Assembly: GCF_003932715.1 (NCBI RefSeq)
Contig: NZ_CP020700.1
Coordinates: 7,586,501 to 7,650,500, forward strand
Source of the DNA: Streptomyces tsukubensis
Lineage (GTDB): Bacteria; Actinomycetota; Actinomycetes; Streptomycetales; Streptomycetaceae
Length of the DNA: 64,000 nt
Direction: 5' to 3'
Shown here: positions 1 through 8,840 of the stretch, piece by piece
How the letters are laid out: each line of letters begins with the position of its first letter
Numbering within the stretch: the first letter of the stretch is position 1
The notes under the pieces: model-generated
Told to the model about the DNA's origin: nothing
Seen by the model: only the letters and a program-made list of their open reading frames with translations
Databases searched by the model: none
Program-made: the position numbers and the translations under genes

Positions 1-2
1 TG

Positions 3-677
3 ACCGCCGCCCACTACGCCGACCTGCTGGTGATCGTCGGCCGTTACGAGGACGGCGCGGCGGCCGTCGTGGTGCCCTCCGACGCACCGGGCGTCCGGAC
101 CGAACGCATCGCGGATCCCCTCGGCTGCCGGGCAGCCGGACACGCCGACGTACACCTCGACGGGGTGCGCCTGCCCGCCGAAAGCGTCCTCGGCGGCTAC
201 GGACTGCCGCCCGCCCTGCTCGTGACGACCGCACTGGCCTACGGGCGGATATCGGTCGCCTGGGGCTGCGTGGGCATCCTGCGGGCCTGCCTGGCGGCAG
301 CCACCGCCCACGCCGCGGGACGCGAGCAGTTCGGCAAGCCCCTGGCCGACCACCAACTCGTCGCCGGACACCTCGCCGACCTCTTCACGGCCGAGCAGAC
401 CGCGAGCCGGGTATGCGAGCACGCCAGCCGCTGCTGGGACGAAGGGGCACCGGACCAGGTGGTGGCGACCGTACTGGCCAAACATGTCAGCGCGACCCAG
501 GCGGCCCGCGGCGCCGCGGCGGCCGTCCAGGTGCTGGCCTCGGCCGGAACACAGGACGGACACCCGGTGGCCCGGGCCTACCGGGACGCCAAGCTGATGG
601 AGATCATCGAGGGCAGCAGCGAGCTCTGCCGGCTGATGCTGGCCCGGCACGCCCTCTCCCTCCCGGGACCGCTGTGA
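3..677 (+). CDS. fkbI: Acyl-CoA/acyl-ACP dehydrogenase, FkbI-like (3' part)
   Basis: The gene enters from the left edge, so only about 224 C-terminal residues are visible. They show the acyl-CoA dehydrogenase fold: a middle beta-domain followed by the helical C-terminal domain, with the typical GREQFGKPLADHQ segment and the closing YRDAKLMEIIEGSSE motif near the end. Directly followed by an fkbH homologue, it most likely oxidises the ACP-bound hydroxymalonyl precursor in methoxymalonyl-ACP synthesis (the FkbI role). The catalytic base region cannot be judged fully because the N-terminus is missing. The assignment to this pathway rests on the neighbours fkbH and fkbG. Confidence 0.85.
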   Translation, partial: TAAHYADLLVIVGRYEDGAAAVVVPSDAPGVRTERIADPLGCRAAGHADVHLDGVRLPAESVLGGYGLPPALLVTTALAYGRISVAWGCVGILRACLAAATAHAAGREQFGKPLADHQLVAGHLADLFTAEQTASRVCEHASRCWDEGAPDQVVATVLAKHVSATQAARGAAAAVQVLASAGTQDGHPVARAYRDAKLMEIIEGSSELCRLMLARHALSLPGPL

Positions 678-712
678 CCGGCCCGGCAGCAGACGAACCA
701 CGAGAGGAAGCC

Positions 713-1798
713 GTGGCCGCGACGGTCAAGTGCCTGGTCTGGGACCTGGACGACACGCTCTGGCAGGGCACCCTGCTGGAGGACGCCGAGGTCCGGCTCA
801 CCGACGAGCTACGGAAGGTGGTCGTCGAACTGGACTCCCGCGGCATCCTGCAGTCCGTGGCCAGCCGCAACGACCACGAACACGCCTGGGCCCGGCTGGA
901 GGCCCTCGGAATCGCCGAATACTTCGTCCTGCCGGAGATCAACTGGGGCGCCAAATCGGGATCGGTGCGCAGGATCGCCGACCGGCTCGGGTTCGCGCTC
1001 ACGACCGTCGCGTTCGTCGACGACCGGCCCGCCGAGCGCGCCGAAGTCGCCTTCCATCTGCCCGAGGTACGGTGCTATCCGGCCGAGCAGGCCCGCCGGC
1101 TGCCCGAGCTGCCGGAGTTCACCCCCGCGACCAGCACCGTCGACTCCCGGCGGCGCCGGCAGATGTACCAGGCGGGCTTCCGCCGGGAAGCGGAGCGCGC
1201 GGCGGCACCGGGATCCGACGAGCAGTTCCTGCGCTCCCTGGACCTGCGGATGCGTATCGGCCGGGCCACCGGCGACGAGCTGTCCCGGGTCGAGGAACTC
1301 ACCCTGCGCACCAGCCAGATGAACGCGACCGGAGTGCACTACCCGGATGCGGAGCTGCGCCGCCTGATCGCCGACCCGGGACACGAGGTCCTCGTGGTCA
1401 CCATGGCCGACCGGTTCGGGCCGCACGGTGCGGTCGGCGTACTGCTCCTGGAACGGCACCCGGGCCTCTGGCACCTCAAACTGCTCGCGACCTCCTGCCG
1501 TGTGATCGCCTACGGTGCGGGCTCGACCCTGCTGAACTGGCTGGCCGACACGGCCGCCCGGGCCGGGATCCACCTGGTGGCCGACTTCCGGGCCACCGAC
1601 CGCAACCGGATGATGGAGATCGCCTACCACTTCTCGGGCTTCGAGGAGGAGCCGTGCCCGTGCGCCGCGCCCCTGCCGTCGGCGCCCGAAGGAATCCAGC
1701 GACTGCACCAGGCCCCCCGGACCCGCGAGATCTCCACCACCATGCGAGTGGACGCCCCTGACCTGGAGTCGCCGGAGCAGCGGGAGCGGGCACGGTGA
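713..1798 (+). CDS. fkbH: FkbH-like HAD-superfamily glyceryl-ACP synthase
   Basis: FkbH proteins take the glyceryl unit from 1,3-bisphosphoglycerate, dephosphorylate it and load it onto a dedicated ACP, the first step toward methoxymalonyl-ACP extender units. The N-terminus carries the HAD signature VWDLDDTLW (nucleophile Asp around residue 11) and a later FVDDRPAERAEV motif. The C-terminal half is the GNAT-like part, including SCRV around residue 260. I chose GTG at 713 because AGAGGA lies 4-9 bases before it and the 361-aa product is near family length. GTG at 674 overlaps the fkbI stop but has no good ribosome site. The usual GRGVE after SCRV is replaced by AYGAG here. Confidence 0.88.
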   Translation: MAATVKCLVWDLDDTLWQGTLLEDAEVRLTDELRKVVVELDSRGILQSVASRNDHEHAWARLEALGIAEYFVLPEINWGAKSGSVRRIADRLGFALTTVAFVDDRPAERAEVAFHLPEVRCYPAEQARRLPELPEFTPATSTVDSRRRRQMYQAGFRREAERAAAPGSDEQFLRSLDLRMRIGRATGDELSRVEELTLRTSQMNATGVHYPDAELRRLIADPGHEVLVVTMADRFGPHGAVGVLLLERHPGLWHLKLLATSCRVIAYGAGSTLLNWLADTAARAGIHLVADFRATDRNRMMEIAYHFSGFEEEPCPCAAPLPSAPEGIQRLHQAPRTREISTTMRVDAPDLESPEQRERAR

Positions 1799-1848
1799 CC
1801 GGTCGTGGGCGCGTGCACCTCCCGCAGCCGGCCGTGTGCGGTCGGTCC

Positions 1849-2511
1849 TCAGCGCTTCCGGGCGAGCGTGATGCCGTCGGCCATGACCAACAGCGACAGG
1901 TCCACCCGCGGATCCCCGTGCAGCACCTCGTTGAGCGCCCTGACCGCGGCGGTCTCCGGGTCCGTTGCCGCCGGGTCGGCGACCCGGCCGAAGCAGAGGG
2001 TGTTGTCGACCACGATCAGACCGCCGGAGCGCACCAGCGCCAGCGACGCCTCGTAGTAGCCGACGTAGCCGGCCTTGTCCGCGTCGATGAACACCAGGTC
2101 GAAGCTGCCGGGCCCGCGTTCGGCCAGCAGCGTGTCCAGGACTCCGGCCGCCTCGCCGATCCGCAGGTCGATCAGTGAGTCCACCCCGGCCCGTTTCCAG
2201 AAGTCGGCGCCGACGGCCGGCCATCTGTCGTCGATGTCACAGGACACCAGCAGCCCGTCGGCCGGGAGCGCGCGGGCCATGCAGAGAGTGCTGTAGCCGG
2301 TGAAGGTACCGATCTCCAGCACCGCCGTGGCGTTGGTCAGCCCCACCAGCAGGGCCAGCAGCTGGCCCTCCTCCGCCATCACCTGCATGCTGGCCCCGGC
2401 CGGCAGCTCCGCTGTGGTCTCGCGTAACTCCCTGAGCAGTTCGTCGTCGCGCAGGGAGACGTCCCGTACGTAGGCGAGCAGGCCGGGGGTGGCTGACGTC
2501 TGGTAGGCCAT
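1849..2511 (-). CDS. fkbG: FkbG-like SAM-dependent O-methyltransferase
   Basis: Class I catechol-OMT-type methyltransferase of 220 aa. The SAM-binding loop is visible as [13 protein letters not shown] and the metal/substrate motif as [12 protein letters not shown]. In methoxymalonyl pathways this family O-methylates hydroxymalonyl-ACP. The gene is convergent with fkbI/fkbH rather than in their operon and lies 63 bases downstream of the SARP gene, so it is probably co-transcribed with it. ATG at 2511 is preceded by GAGAGGAA, so the longer upstream reading frame is not used. An in-frame TTA leucine codon lies at 2425-2427. Confidence 0.87.
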   Translation of the reverse strand: MAYQTSATPGLLAYVRDVSLRDDELLRELRETTAELPAGASMQVMAEEGQLLALLVGLTNATAVLEIGTFTGYSTLCMARALPADGLLVSCDIDDRWPAVGADFWKRAGVDSLIDLRIGEAAGVLDTLLAERGPGSFDLVFIDADKAGYVGYYEASLALVRSGGLIVVDNTLCFGRVADPAATDPETAAVRALNEVLHGDPRVDLSLLVMADGITLARKR

Positions 2512-2574
2512 GGCAGAGCAGTTCCTCTCGGAAGGGGCAGGTCGGTGGGATGTACTTCGCGGGGTGCCGCGCAC

Positions 2575-4467
2575 TCACCCGGTGGGGGCCAGCGGGTGTT
2601 CGTACCGCGGTACGCCACTCTTCTGCGCCCGCTCGCCCGCATAGGCCTTCAGCAGCGCGTCCAGCCGGTATTCGCCCGCACTCGGCGGGCAGAGCAGATA
2701 GGCCTCGACCAGGGCGTCGAGGGCCTCCTCCGCTTCGGCTTCCGAACAGCCGAGCAGCTCCGCGATCTCGCCGCCGGAGAACGAGCGGGCCCCGCTCGCC
2801 CCCAGTGCAGTGAACACCTCGGCCGGATGAGGGCCGGTGGGCGCCGTCCGGCGGAGCCCGTTGTGGTCGGAGTCGAGCCCGGGACGGATCCCGAGGTCGC
2901 CGGTGCGCAGCTCGTCCAGGAGACGTGGCGCCCGGATGAGTCGGCGGGCGAAGTCCCCGATGCTCCGGTGCGGGCGCTCCAGGAGCCTGGTACCGGCGAT
3001 CCTGATCGCCAGCGGAAGACCGGCGCAGACGGCCAGCACCGTCCGGGCGGCACGCGGTTCGGCGCCCGCCCTGGCCGGCCCGATGATGCTTCCCAGCAGC
3101 TCCAGCGACCCGCCGTCGTCCAGCGGGGGGAGCAGAAGGGGCTGCGCGCCCTCCAGATCGGCCAGCCGCCGCCGGCTGGTGATCAGCAGGCTGTTTCCCC
3201 CGCTGCCGGGTATCAGAGGCCGTATCTGTGCGGTGCTGTCCGCATTGTCGAGCACGATCAGCATGCGGCGGCCCGAGGTGAGCGAACGATAGAGGCTCTC
3301 CCGCTCGGAGTCCTCGCGCGGGATCTCGCCGCGCGGGACACCGAGGTCCGCCAGAAAGCGCAGCAGCACGGTGCGGGAGGGGAGGGGGCACGATCCGGTG
3401 CCGAGGTCGGCGTAGAGCTGGCCGTGCACCGAACGGTCGCGCAGGGTATGGGCCGCGTGCAGTGCCAGCACGCTCTTGCCGACGCCGCCGCGGCCGGTGA
3501 CCACGGCGGTCGGCACCGAGCCCGCGGTCGGCGCGGAGGCGCCGAGGAAGCGTTCGAGCCGCGCCAGCGGAGCGGCGTGCGCCGACGGCAGCGGCGGTAC
3601 CGAGGGAAGCTGGGCCGGGCTCGGCCGCCCGGGACCCTTCCAGGCCACGGCGGTCGCCGCCGTGGCGACCACCGCGGGCGCCGCGGCGAGCCTCGGCCCG
3701 GGCGGTGTGCGGGGCCGGTCGTGGGCCGAGAGAATATGCCGCTGGACTTCGCACAGGTCCGTGCTCGGTTCGGCGCCGAGCTGTTCGACGAGCAGTGCCC
3801 GGGTACGCCGGTAGAGGTCCAGGGCCTCCGACTGTCTTCCCGAGCGGAACAGCGCCAGCATCAGCTTGCCCACCAGGGCCTCGCGTAAGGGGTACTTTCT
3901 GACCAGCCGCCAGAGTTCCGGGACGAGTTCGGCGTGCCGCAGGAGGGCGAGTTCCGCGTCGAAGCGCAGCTCCATGGTCTGGAGCCGCAGCTCCTGGAGG
4001 TAGCGTCCTTCGACATCACGGAGCGTCCGGGACGGAATATCCGCCAGCGGCTCCTCCCGCCACAGGGCGAGAGCTTCGGCCAGTTCGGCCGACGAGCCCT
4101 CCAGATCCCCCCGCTCGGCCAGTTCCGCCGCGCGCCGGCGGTGTGCGGTGAACTGTCCCAGGTCGCTCTCGTGCTCCCCGAGTTCGAGGAGGTATCCCGG
4201 TGCCCGGGTGAGAATGCGGGCGGAGGCGTGCTCGCCCAGTGCCTGGCGCAGACGCATGACATAGGTGCGTACGGTCGCGGGGGCGCTCCGTGGCGCGGCG
4301 CCGTCCCAGACGTACTCCGCGATCCGGTCGACCGAGATTACCCGGTTGGCGTTGAACAGGAGCGCCGCCATCACCACGCGCTGCCGAGGAGCCGAGATAT
4401 GCACCTCACACGCGTTCGACCGGATGGAAAGCGGGCCCAGGAGCAGGAATTTCACGGGAATCCTCAT
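2575..4467 (-). CDS. AfsR-like SARP transcriptional activator with NB-ARC domain
   Basis: Pathway activator of about 630 aa. An OmpR-type winged-helix DNA-binding domain (about residues 1-100, with the VRTYVMRLRQAL recognition region) is followed by a bacterial transcriptional activation domain (about 100-245). A proline-rich linker leads to an NB-ARC/STAND ATPase with P-loop GRGGVGKS. The C-terminus ends after the ATPase winged-helix part and lacks the TPR array of full AfsR. ATG at 4467 starts the conserved domain (MRIPVKFLLLG). An in-frame TTA codon at 3886-3888 makes bldA-dependent translation likely. Its position at the cluster edge suggests it switches on the polyketide genes. Confidence 0.88.
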   Translation of the reverse strand: MRIPVKFLLLGPLSIRSNACEVHISAPRQRVVMAALLFNANRVISVDRIAEYVWDGAAPRSAPATVRTYVMRLRQALGEHASARILTRAPGYLLELGEHESDLGQFTAHRRRAAELAERGDLEGSSAELAEALALWREEPLADIPSRTLRDVEGRYLQELRLQTMELRFDAELALLRHAELVPELWRLVRKYPLREALVGKLMLALFRSGRQSEALDLYRRTRALLVEQLGAEPSTDLCEVQRHILSAHDRPRTPPGPRLAAAPAVVATAATAVAWKGPGRPSPAQLPSVPPLPSAHAAPLARLERFLGASAPTAGSVPTAVVTGRGGVGKSVLALHAAHTLRDRSVHGQLYADLGTGSCPLPSRTVLLRFLADLGVPRGEIPREDSERESLYRSLTSGRRMLIVLDNADSTAQIRPLIPGSGGNSLLITSRRRLADLEGAQPLLLPPLDDGGSLELLGSIIGPARAGAEPRAARTVLAVCAGLPLAIRIAGTRLLERPHRSIGDFARRLIRAPRLLDELRTGDLGIRPGLDSDHNGLRRTAPTGPHPAEVFTALGASGARSFSGGEIAELLGCSEAEAEEALDALVEAYLLCPPSAGEYRLDALLKAYAGERAQKSGVPRYEHPLAPTG

Positions 4468-5294
4468 CGTCACACGACCTCTGGCCAACGATGCCTTCGA
4501 GCATCTTGGGCGGTGGTGCGCCGGTCAAGAGAATCTTGATAAATCTAGATATAACCCTAGAGTCGGGATGTTGTTCCCCTGCCGGATGTGCGCGTGCCGG
4601 CGATGCCGCCGAACCGCCGGCGCGATGGCCGGGGGTATCGCGAGCGGGGTACGGTGCCGCTTTGTTACTGCCGGGGAACTCTACTCGGCACCGGCCGGAT
4701 TACCTATGGGCGGTCCGGCTGAAAAGTCCTCCGGGGTCGAAGTCCAGTCAATCCCGTGCGGACGTCCGGCGCCACGGCACAATCTCGCCATTCGCCACAG
4801 GAATAACGGTAGTTGCACTTCGCTCGCGTGCCCGGTTACGCGCCGGTGCGCCCTTGCTGACATTCCACGGTGCGTGGCACTCTGTCATATGCCGTGATGG
4901 CGAGGCTCCGCATGACCGCATTCGATACCTACCGATCGACCGCCGACGCGAAGGTATGTTCGATGCGATTGAGTCATGTGCTGCCGGTAACGTGCGGATT
5001 CCTGAAAGGAATGAACCCGGTCGACATGAATTCCGTCTCTGTGGGCAGCGATCTCTGGTGTCGGCGATTCCATCCGTTGCGGAGGGAGGTGCGCCGGCCG
5101 AGGGCTGGAGCGGGGTGCGACCACACTGCTGCGGAACCCCGTCGTGGGATGTTCCGTGCCGGTGGCTCCGTTCCGGGCGGTCGGTCGACCACTGCGTCCG
5201 CTGTGCCGCGCGACCGCTTAGCCTCCGTTCCGTGCGCCTGACGATGGCAGACGGCCCGAGATCACGAACGACCGTGAGGGGGTGTGGGGGGTTG
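4468..5294. promoter_or_regulatory. 827-bp divergent regulatory gap between SARP and LuxR genes
   Basis: No convincing gene is seen here: the open frames lack the third-position GC bias of their neighbours. It is noticeably more AT-rich than the flanks, especially 4530-4565, where TCTAG (4544-4548) and CTAGA (4557-4561) form a short inverted repeat just upstream of the SARP gene. It probably holds the promoters of both regulators and possibly long leaders. Confidence 0.5.
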
Positions 5295-5660
5295 ATGCCG
5301 GTAGCCACCTCCGGGGAGGCCGGATCCGAGGTAGAGCTCCCGCGGCCCGGCGGTACCGACGATCCGGACGCCGCCGGTTCTGCCGGGCCCGACGATGCCG
5401 GTGGTTCCGGCGGCGTGGGCCTGAAACGGCTGACCGCCCTGGACGTCTGCATTCTCGAAGGCGTGGCGGTCGGTACCTCGACCGTCCAGCTGGCGGCTTC
5501 GCTCTATCTGAGCCGCCAGGGCATCGAGTACCGCATCGGTTTACTGCTGCGTCAGTTCCAGGTCGCGAACCGGACCGCACTGGTCTCCCGGGCGCACTCC
5601 CTCGGGGTACTGAGCGTCGGTACATGGCCGCCTCGCGTCCTCCCGCCATTCCTTGAGTAG
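5295..5660 (+). CDS. Small LuxR-type helix-turn-helix regulator
   Basis: A 121-aa protein with a disordered Gly/Asp/Pro-rich N-terminus (about residues 1-45) followed by a GerE/LuxR-like HTH (about 50-110: LTALDVCILEGVAVG, then TVQLAASLYLSRQGIEYRI). No sensor domain is present, so it is a minimal DNA-binding regulator. ATG at 5295 has a G-run ribosome site immediately upstream. The upstream in-frame extension to 4491 has no coding bias. The codon at 5541-5543 is TTA (leucine in RIGLLL), a mark of bldA-dependent pathway regulators. It probably controls the two genes downstream and perhaps the wider cluster. Confidence 0.75.
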   Translation: MPVATSGEAGSEVELPRPGGTDDPDAAGSAGPDDAGGSGGVGLKRLTALDVCILEGVAVGTSTVQLAASLYLSRQGIEYRIGLLLRQFQVANRTALVSRAHSLGVLSVGTWPPRVLPPFLE

Positions 5661-5673
5661 TAAAAAGGAATGG
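5646..5673 (+). terminator. Hairpin overlapping the end of the small LuxR gene
   Basis: CCATTCCTT (5646-5654) pairs perfectly with AAGGAATGG (5665-5673) across a 10-base loop that contains the TAG stop. It could be a terminator or an mRNA 3'-end stabiliser. Confidence 0.5.
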
Positions 5674-5770
5674 GACGGTAAGTGCCGTGTCAGATCACGG
5701 AAAGCGCCTCCGAGTCCCCTCCCGTTGCGCCTGCGGTAGATCTTCTCACGCCGGAATATCGTATCGGTAT

Positions 5771-5784
5771 CGTCTCGCGAGACG
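5771..5784. promoter_or_regulatory. 14-bp perfect palindrome upstream of acyltransferase gene
   Basis: CGTCTCGCGAGACG lies about 120 bases before the acyltransferase start, in an otherwise AT-richer 244-bp gap. It is a plausible operator for one of the cluster regulators, but the regulator is not known. Confidence 0.35.
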
Positions 5785-5904
5785 GCCCTGATTGCCGTCG
5801 AGGGTGGCAGAAAGAAGGCTTCTTCCCGCTGACATGGTGAGTTCCGCTGCACTACGGTTGGGCCCCACTGTCCCCCTTTCGGACATCAATTAACGGGAGC
5901 TGTC

Positions 5905-6867
5905 ATGAGCTTGGGGTACCTTTTCGGCGGCGGTGTCGGGACCGAGCCTCACGGTCAGGAGCTCTATCGTGCCTATCCGGCGGTGCGCGACTGGTACGAG
6001 CAGGTCGCCGACTGGACCGGACTGACGGTCAGTCAAATTCTGGAGGACGACCTCCCCACCGCCCAGGAGGAGCGCCAGAGCGTCGGCACCGTCCGTGAGA
6101 CGGCCCTCGCGATCGGCGTCCACGACGTCCTCGCGAGCTTCGAACTGCGTCCCGCTGCCATCGGCGGCCTCAGCCTCGGTGCGATGACCGCCAGCTGCCT
6201 GGCCGGTGCCGTGGGGCGCCGGCAGCTCTTCGAGCTGCTGGCCGGATCCCGCGATGTCCCCGAGCCGCCCCCCGGCACCCCGGAGCAGGGAATCGCCATC
6301 GCCTTCGGCGCCACGGGCGAAGATGCCCCCTCCCATCCCGGCGAGGGTGTCCCCGACATATATCTGGCCGGCGATTTCGGACCCACCACCGACGGCACCC
6401 AGCGCATCCTGATGCTGGCCGGACATGCCGAGGCACTGAACGGACTCGCTGCCGGGCTCCCGCCGGGAGCGGTGGTCCCGCTCCCCGGGCGCACCATCGC
6501 CGTCCATACCCCGCTGCGCAGGCCGTACCGCGACTTCATGGCCGGGCGCATCGACGCCATATCCTTCACGGACCCCGAAATCCCGCTGCTCTCCTGTCTG
6601 GAACGGAAGGTCCTGCGGTCCGCGGACGAGGTCAGAGATCTGTTCCAGCGGAACTCGACGGACCCGATCAGCCTGGTCGACGTCTACAGCGGAATGAAGG
6701 AACAGGGGGTACAACTCGGTCTGGTGATGGGCCCTTCCATCCCCGAGGGACTCCTTGCCTTCCCCTTCCCCGTGGTCCATATCGAGCAGCCCGAGCACAT
6801 CGAGCAGGCCTTGACCACTGCCTACGACCTCGGTATCGACCTCACCGGCGCACCGGCGCTCTCATGA
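5905..6867 (+). CDS. FabD-like acyltransferase (possible dicarboxylate/fumaryl transferase)
   Basis: A 320-aa protein with the malonyl-CoA:ACP acyltransferase layout: nucleophile Ser90 in GLSLGAMT and His201 in VHTPL, the same spacing as FabD Ser92/His201. The usual GHSLG is GLSLG here, and I do not see the FabD arginine that grips malonate, so the substrate may differ. It is translationally coupled (ATGA overlap) to an adenylating enzyme, which could supply acyl-AMP as the donor. In bafilomycin-type pathways, as I recall, an adjacent pair of this kind activates fumarate and transfers it to the macrolide. I infer a similar acyl transfer here. A trans-acting AT is the alternative. Confidence 0.7.
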   Translation: MSLGYLFGGGVGTEPHGQELYRAYPAVRDWYEQVADWTGLTVSQILEDDLPTAQEERQSVGTVRETALAIGVHDVLASFELRPAAIGGLSLGAMTASCLAGAVGRRQLFELLAGSRDVPEPPPGTPEQGIAIAFGATGEDAPSHPGEGVPDIYLAGDFGPTTDGTQRILMLAGHAEALNGLAAGLPPGAVVPLPGRTIAVHTPLRRPYRDFMAGRIDAISFTDPEIPLLSCLERKVLRSADEVRDLFQRNSTDPISLVDVYSGMKEQGVQLGLVMGPSIPEGLLAFPFPVVHIEQPEHIEQALTTAYDLGIDLTGAPALS

Positions 6868-7946
6868 CCGCCGCCACCACTCGTGCCGACCCGGACTCGC
6901 TGGTCGCGGAATGGCTGGACACCGACCTGGACGAGTGGACCCGAAGAGTCGTCCGGCGGCACTTCGATCCGGTGGCCGGGAGCCCCTACTGGCTGGAGCG
7001 GGCCCACCGGCTGGACTTCGACCCCCGCGATATCACCCGCTACGACCAGCTCGGAGCCTTCGGCCCGTTCCCCCTGGACCGGTTGCGCGAAGAGGACCCC
7101 TCGGACCTCGTCCCGCTCTCCGTGCCCCGGCCGCTCGCCGGGCGGGTCTGGGACACGGGCGGCACCACCGGCACGCCCTGCCGGGTCTTCTACACCCCCG
7201 ACATGCTCCTGCACCGGGCGGTCTGGCGGCGATGGTCCTTCGTCCGGGAGGGTTTCGCACCGGGCCGGACCTGGCTGCAGGCCACACCGACCGGACCGCA
7301 TCTCATCGGCAACGGAGTCTGGGAGGTATCGGAGTTCCACGCCGGCCAGGTGTACGCGGTCGATATGGACCCGCGATGGGTCAAGCGCCTCATCCGGACC
7401 GGACGGCTGGCCGAAGTCGGCGACTACACCAGCCATCTGGTGGAGCAGATCACCGACGTCCTCCGGCAGGGCAGGGTCCACTACCTCAATACCACCCCGG
7501 CCCTGTTCCAGGTCCTCCGGCAGCGCCATCCCGAACTGGTGGCCGCCCTCGACGGCGTACGCCTGAGCGGCACCCAGATCAGCGCCGATATGTACCGGAC
7601 CTTCAGAAGCGCGCTGTCGGGCGGAATCTGTGGCCTGACCTACGGCAACACCTTCGGCAACGCGGCCTGTCTCGATGTGGAGCGGGACGCGGAGCTGATC
7701 AGCTACGTACCGAACTACCCGCAGATCACCATGGCCGTGGTGGACAAGACGGACCGGTCGACCCCGGTACCCCCGGGGACCGTGGGTCAGGTGCGGCTCA
7801 CCGTGCTCCACGACGACCTCTTCCTCCCCAATATCCTGGAGCGCGACCAGGCGCTCTGCCACCGGACCGACCGATGGCCCGGCGACGGCGTGGCCAACGT
7901 CCGCCCTCTGCAGACGACCAGCTCGACCCCCGAAGGGCTGTACTGA
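6864..7946 (+). CDS. PaaK-like acyl-adenylating enzyme (ANL superfamily)
   Basis: A 360-aa adenylation protein related to phenylacetate-CoA ligase. The phosphate-binding loop TGGTTGTP is at residues 98-105, an A5-like YGNTFGN near 255 and an acidic motif HRTDRWPGD near 335. It is 60-80 residues shorter than PaaK and stops soon after that motif, so most of the mobile C-terminal subdomain that drives thioester formation is absent. It may therefore release acyl-AMP to a partner instead of making a CoA ester. The 4-base overlap with the acyltransferase supports a two-step activation and transfer unit. Confidence 0.75.
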   Translation: MTAATTRADPDSLVAEWLDTDLDEWTRRVVRRHFDPVAGSPYWLERAHRLDFDPRDITRYDQLGAFGPFPLDRLREEDPSDLVPLSVPRPLAGRVWDTGGTTGTPCRVFYTPDMLLHRAVWRRWSFVREGFAPGRTWLQATPTGPHLIGNGVWEVSEFHAGQVYAVDMDPRWVKRLIRTGRLAEVGDYTSHLVEQITDVLRQGRVHYLNTTPALFQVLRQRHPELVAALDGVRLSGTQISADMYRTFRSALSGGICGLTYGNTFGNAACLDVERDAELISYVPNYPQITMAVVDKTDRSTPVPPGTVGQVRLTVLHDDLFLPNILERDQALCHRTDRWPGDGVANVRPLQTTSSTPEGLY

Positions 7947-7985
7947 TCCGTACCGGCGAACGGCGGCGGACGGCGCGGCCATGGG

Positions 7986-8840
7986 TCAGGCGTCCCGGCG
8001 GAGCACCCCGGCCAGACCGGCCCGGACCGCGACGGCCACCCACAGGACCTGGACACCGAGCCCACCCCAGGGGCCGAGGGTGCCGGACGGGTTCTGCAGG
8101 AGTATCTGCTGGCCCGCGTGGTCGGGGAGGAATTCCAGGAAGCCGGTCTCGCCCGGACCCCCGAAGACGAACGACACCATGATGAGGAAAGGGATGAGAA
8201 TCCCCATCACCAGCGGCCCGCTCCGCAGCAGGACCGTGAGGGCCGCGGCGAAAACGGTGGTCAGCGCGAGGTACAGGCCGCCGCCCACGATCGCCCGCGG
8301 CGCGCCCGGCGAAAGCACCCCCACCCCCTCGGCGCCGAGGAGGGACTGGGCGGTGAAGAAGCAGACGGCGCTGGTGGCCAGTCCCACCAGCAGCGCCGAC
8401 ACCCCGATGACGGTGAGTTTGGCCGTGTAGAGCACCCTTCGCCGGGGCACCGCTGCGAGCGACAAGCCGATGCCTCTCGTGCGGTACTCCGCCGCGACCG
8501 CCATCGCCCCGAAGCAGATCGCCGCGATCTGTCCCATGGCGAGACCCGCGAACGATGCGTACAGGGGATCGAAATCGTCCCCGGTGCGTACCTCCTCGGT
8601 CATGGTCGCGTTGGCGAGGACCGTGAAACCGACCGTCGCCACGAAGACCAGGGCCAGGGCCGCGCAGAGGGACCGAACCGTGGTGATCTTCAGCCACTCG
8701 GAGCGCAGGGCCGCGGCGAAGACCGCGGTGGAAGCGGGCCCGGCCCCGGGCGGGCCGGCGGGCAGCGGCGGTGCGGCCCGTCCGGCGGCCGGCGGTCCGG
8801 TCGCCGGGGAAGAAGGGCAACCGATGGGGGAGCTGGTCAT
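7986..8840 (-). CDS. ABC-2 type transporter permease
   Basis: A 284-aa integral membrane protein with a proline/alanine-rich cytoplasmic N-terminus (about 40 aa) and roughly six hydrophobic segments, typical of ABC-2 permeases of drug or peptide exporters. The first segment follows the common FAAALRSEWLKITTVRS pattern. It overlaps the ATPase gene by 4 bases and so forms a complete DrrAB-like exporter. It sits next to a NarL-type two-component system, which may regulate it. Whether it belongs to the polyketide cluster on its left is uncertain. Confidence 0.88.
   Translation of the reverse strand: MTSSPIGCPSSPATGPPAAGRAAPPLPAGPPGAGPASTAVFAAALRSEWLKITTVRSLCAALALVFVATVGFTVLANATMTEEVRTGDDFDPLYASFAGLAMGQIAAICFGAMAVAAEYRTRGIGLSLAAVPRRRVLYTAKLTVIGVSALLVGLATSAVCFFTAQSLLGAEGVGVLSPGAPRAIVGGGLYLALTTVFAAALTVLLRSGPLVMGILIPFLIMVSFVFGGPGETGFLEFLPDHAGQQILLQNPSGTLGPWGGLGVQVLWVAVAVRAGLAGVLRRDA

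Noticed and set aside
4491..5294. Long N-terminal extension of the small LuxR gene
   Set aside because: Low GC3, no conserved motif and cysteine/arginine-rich random composition; the ribosome site before ATG 5295 is good.
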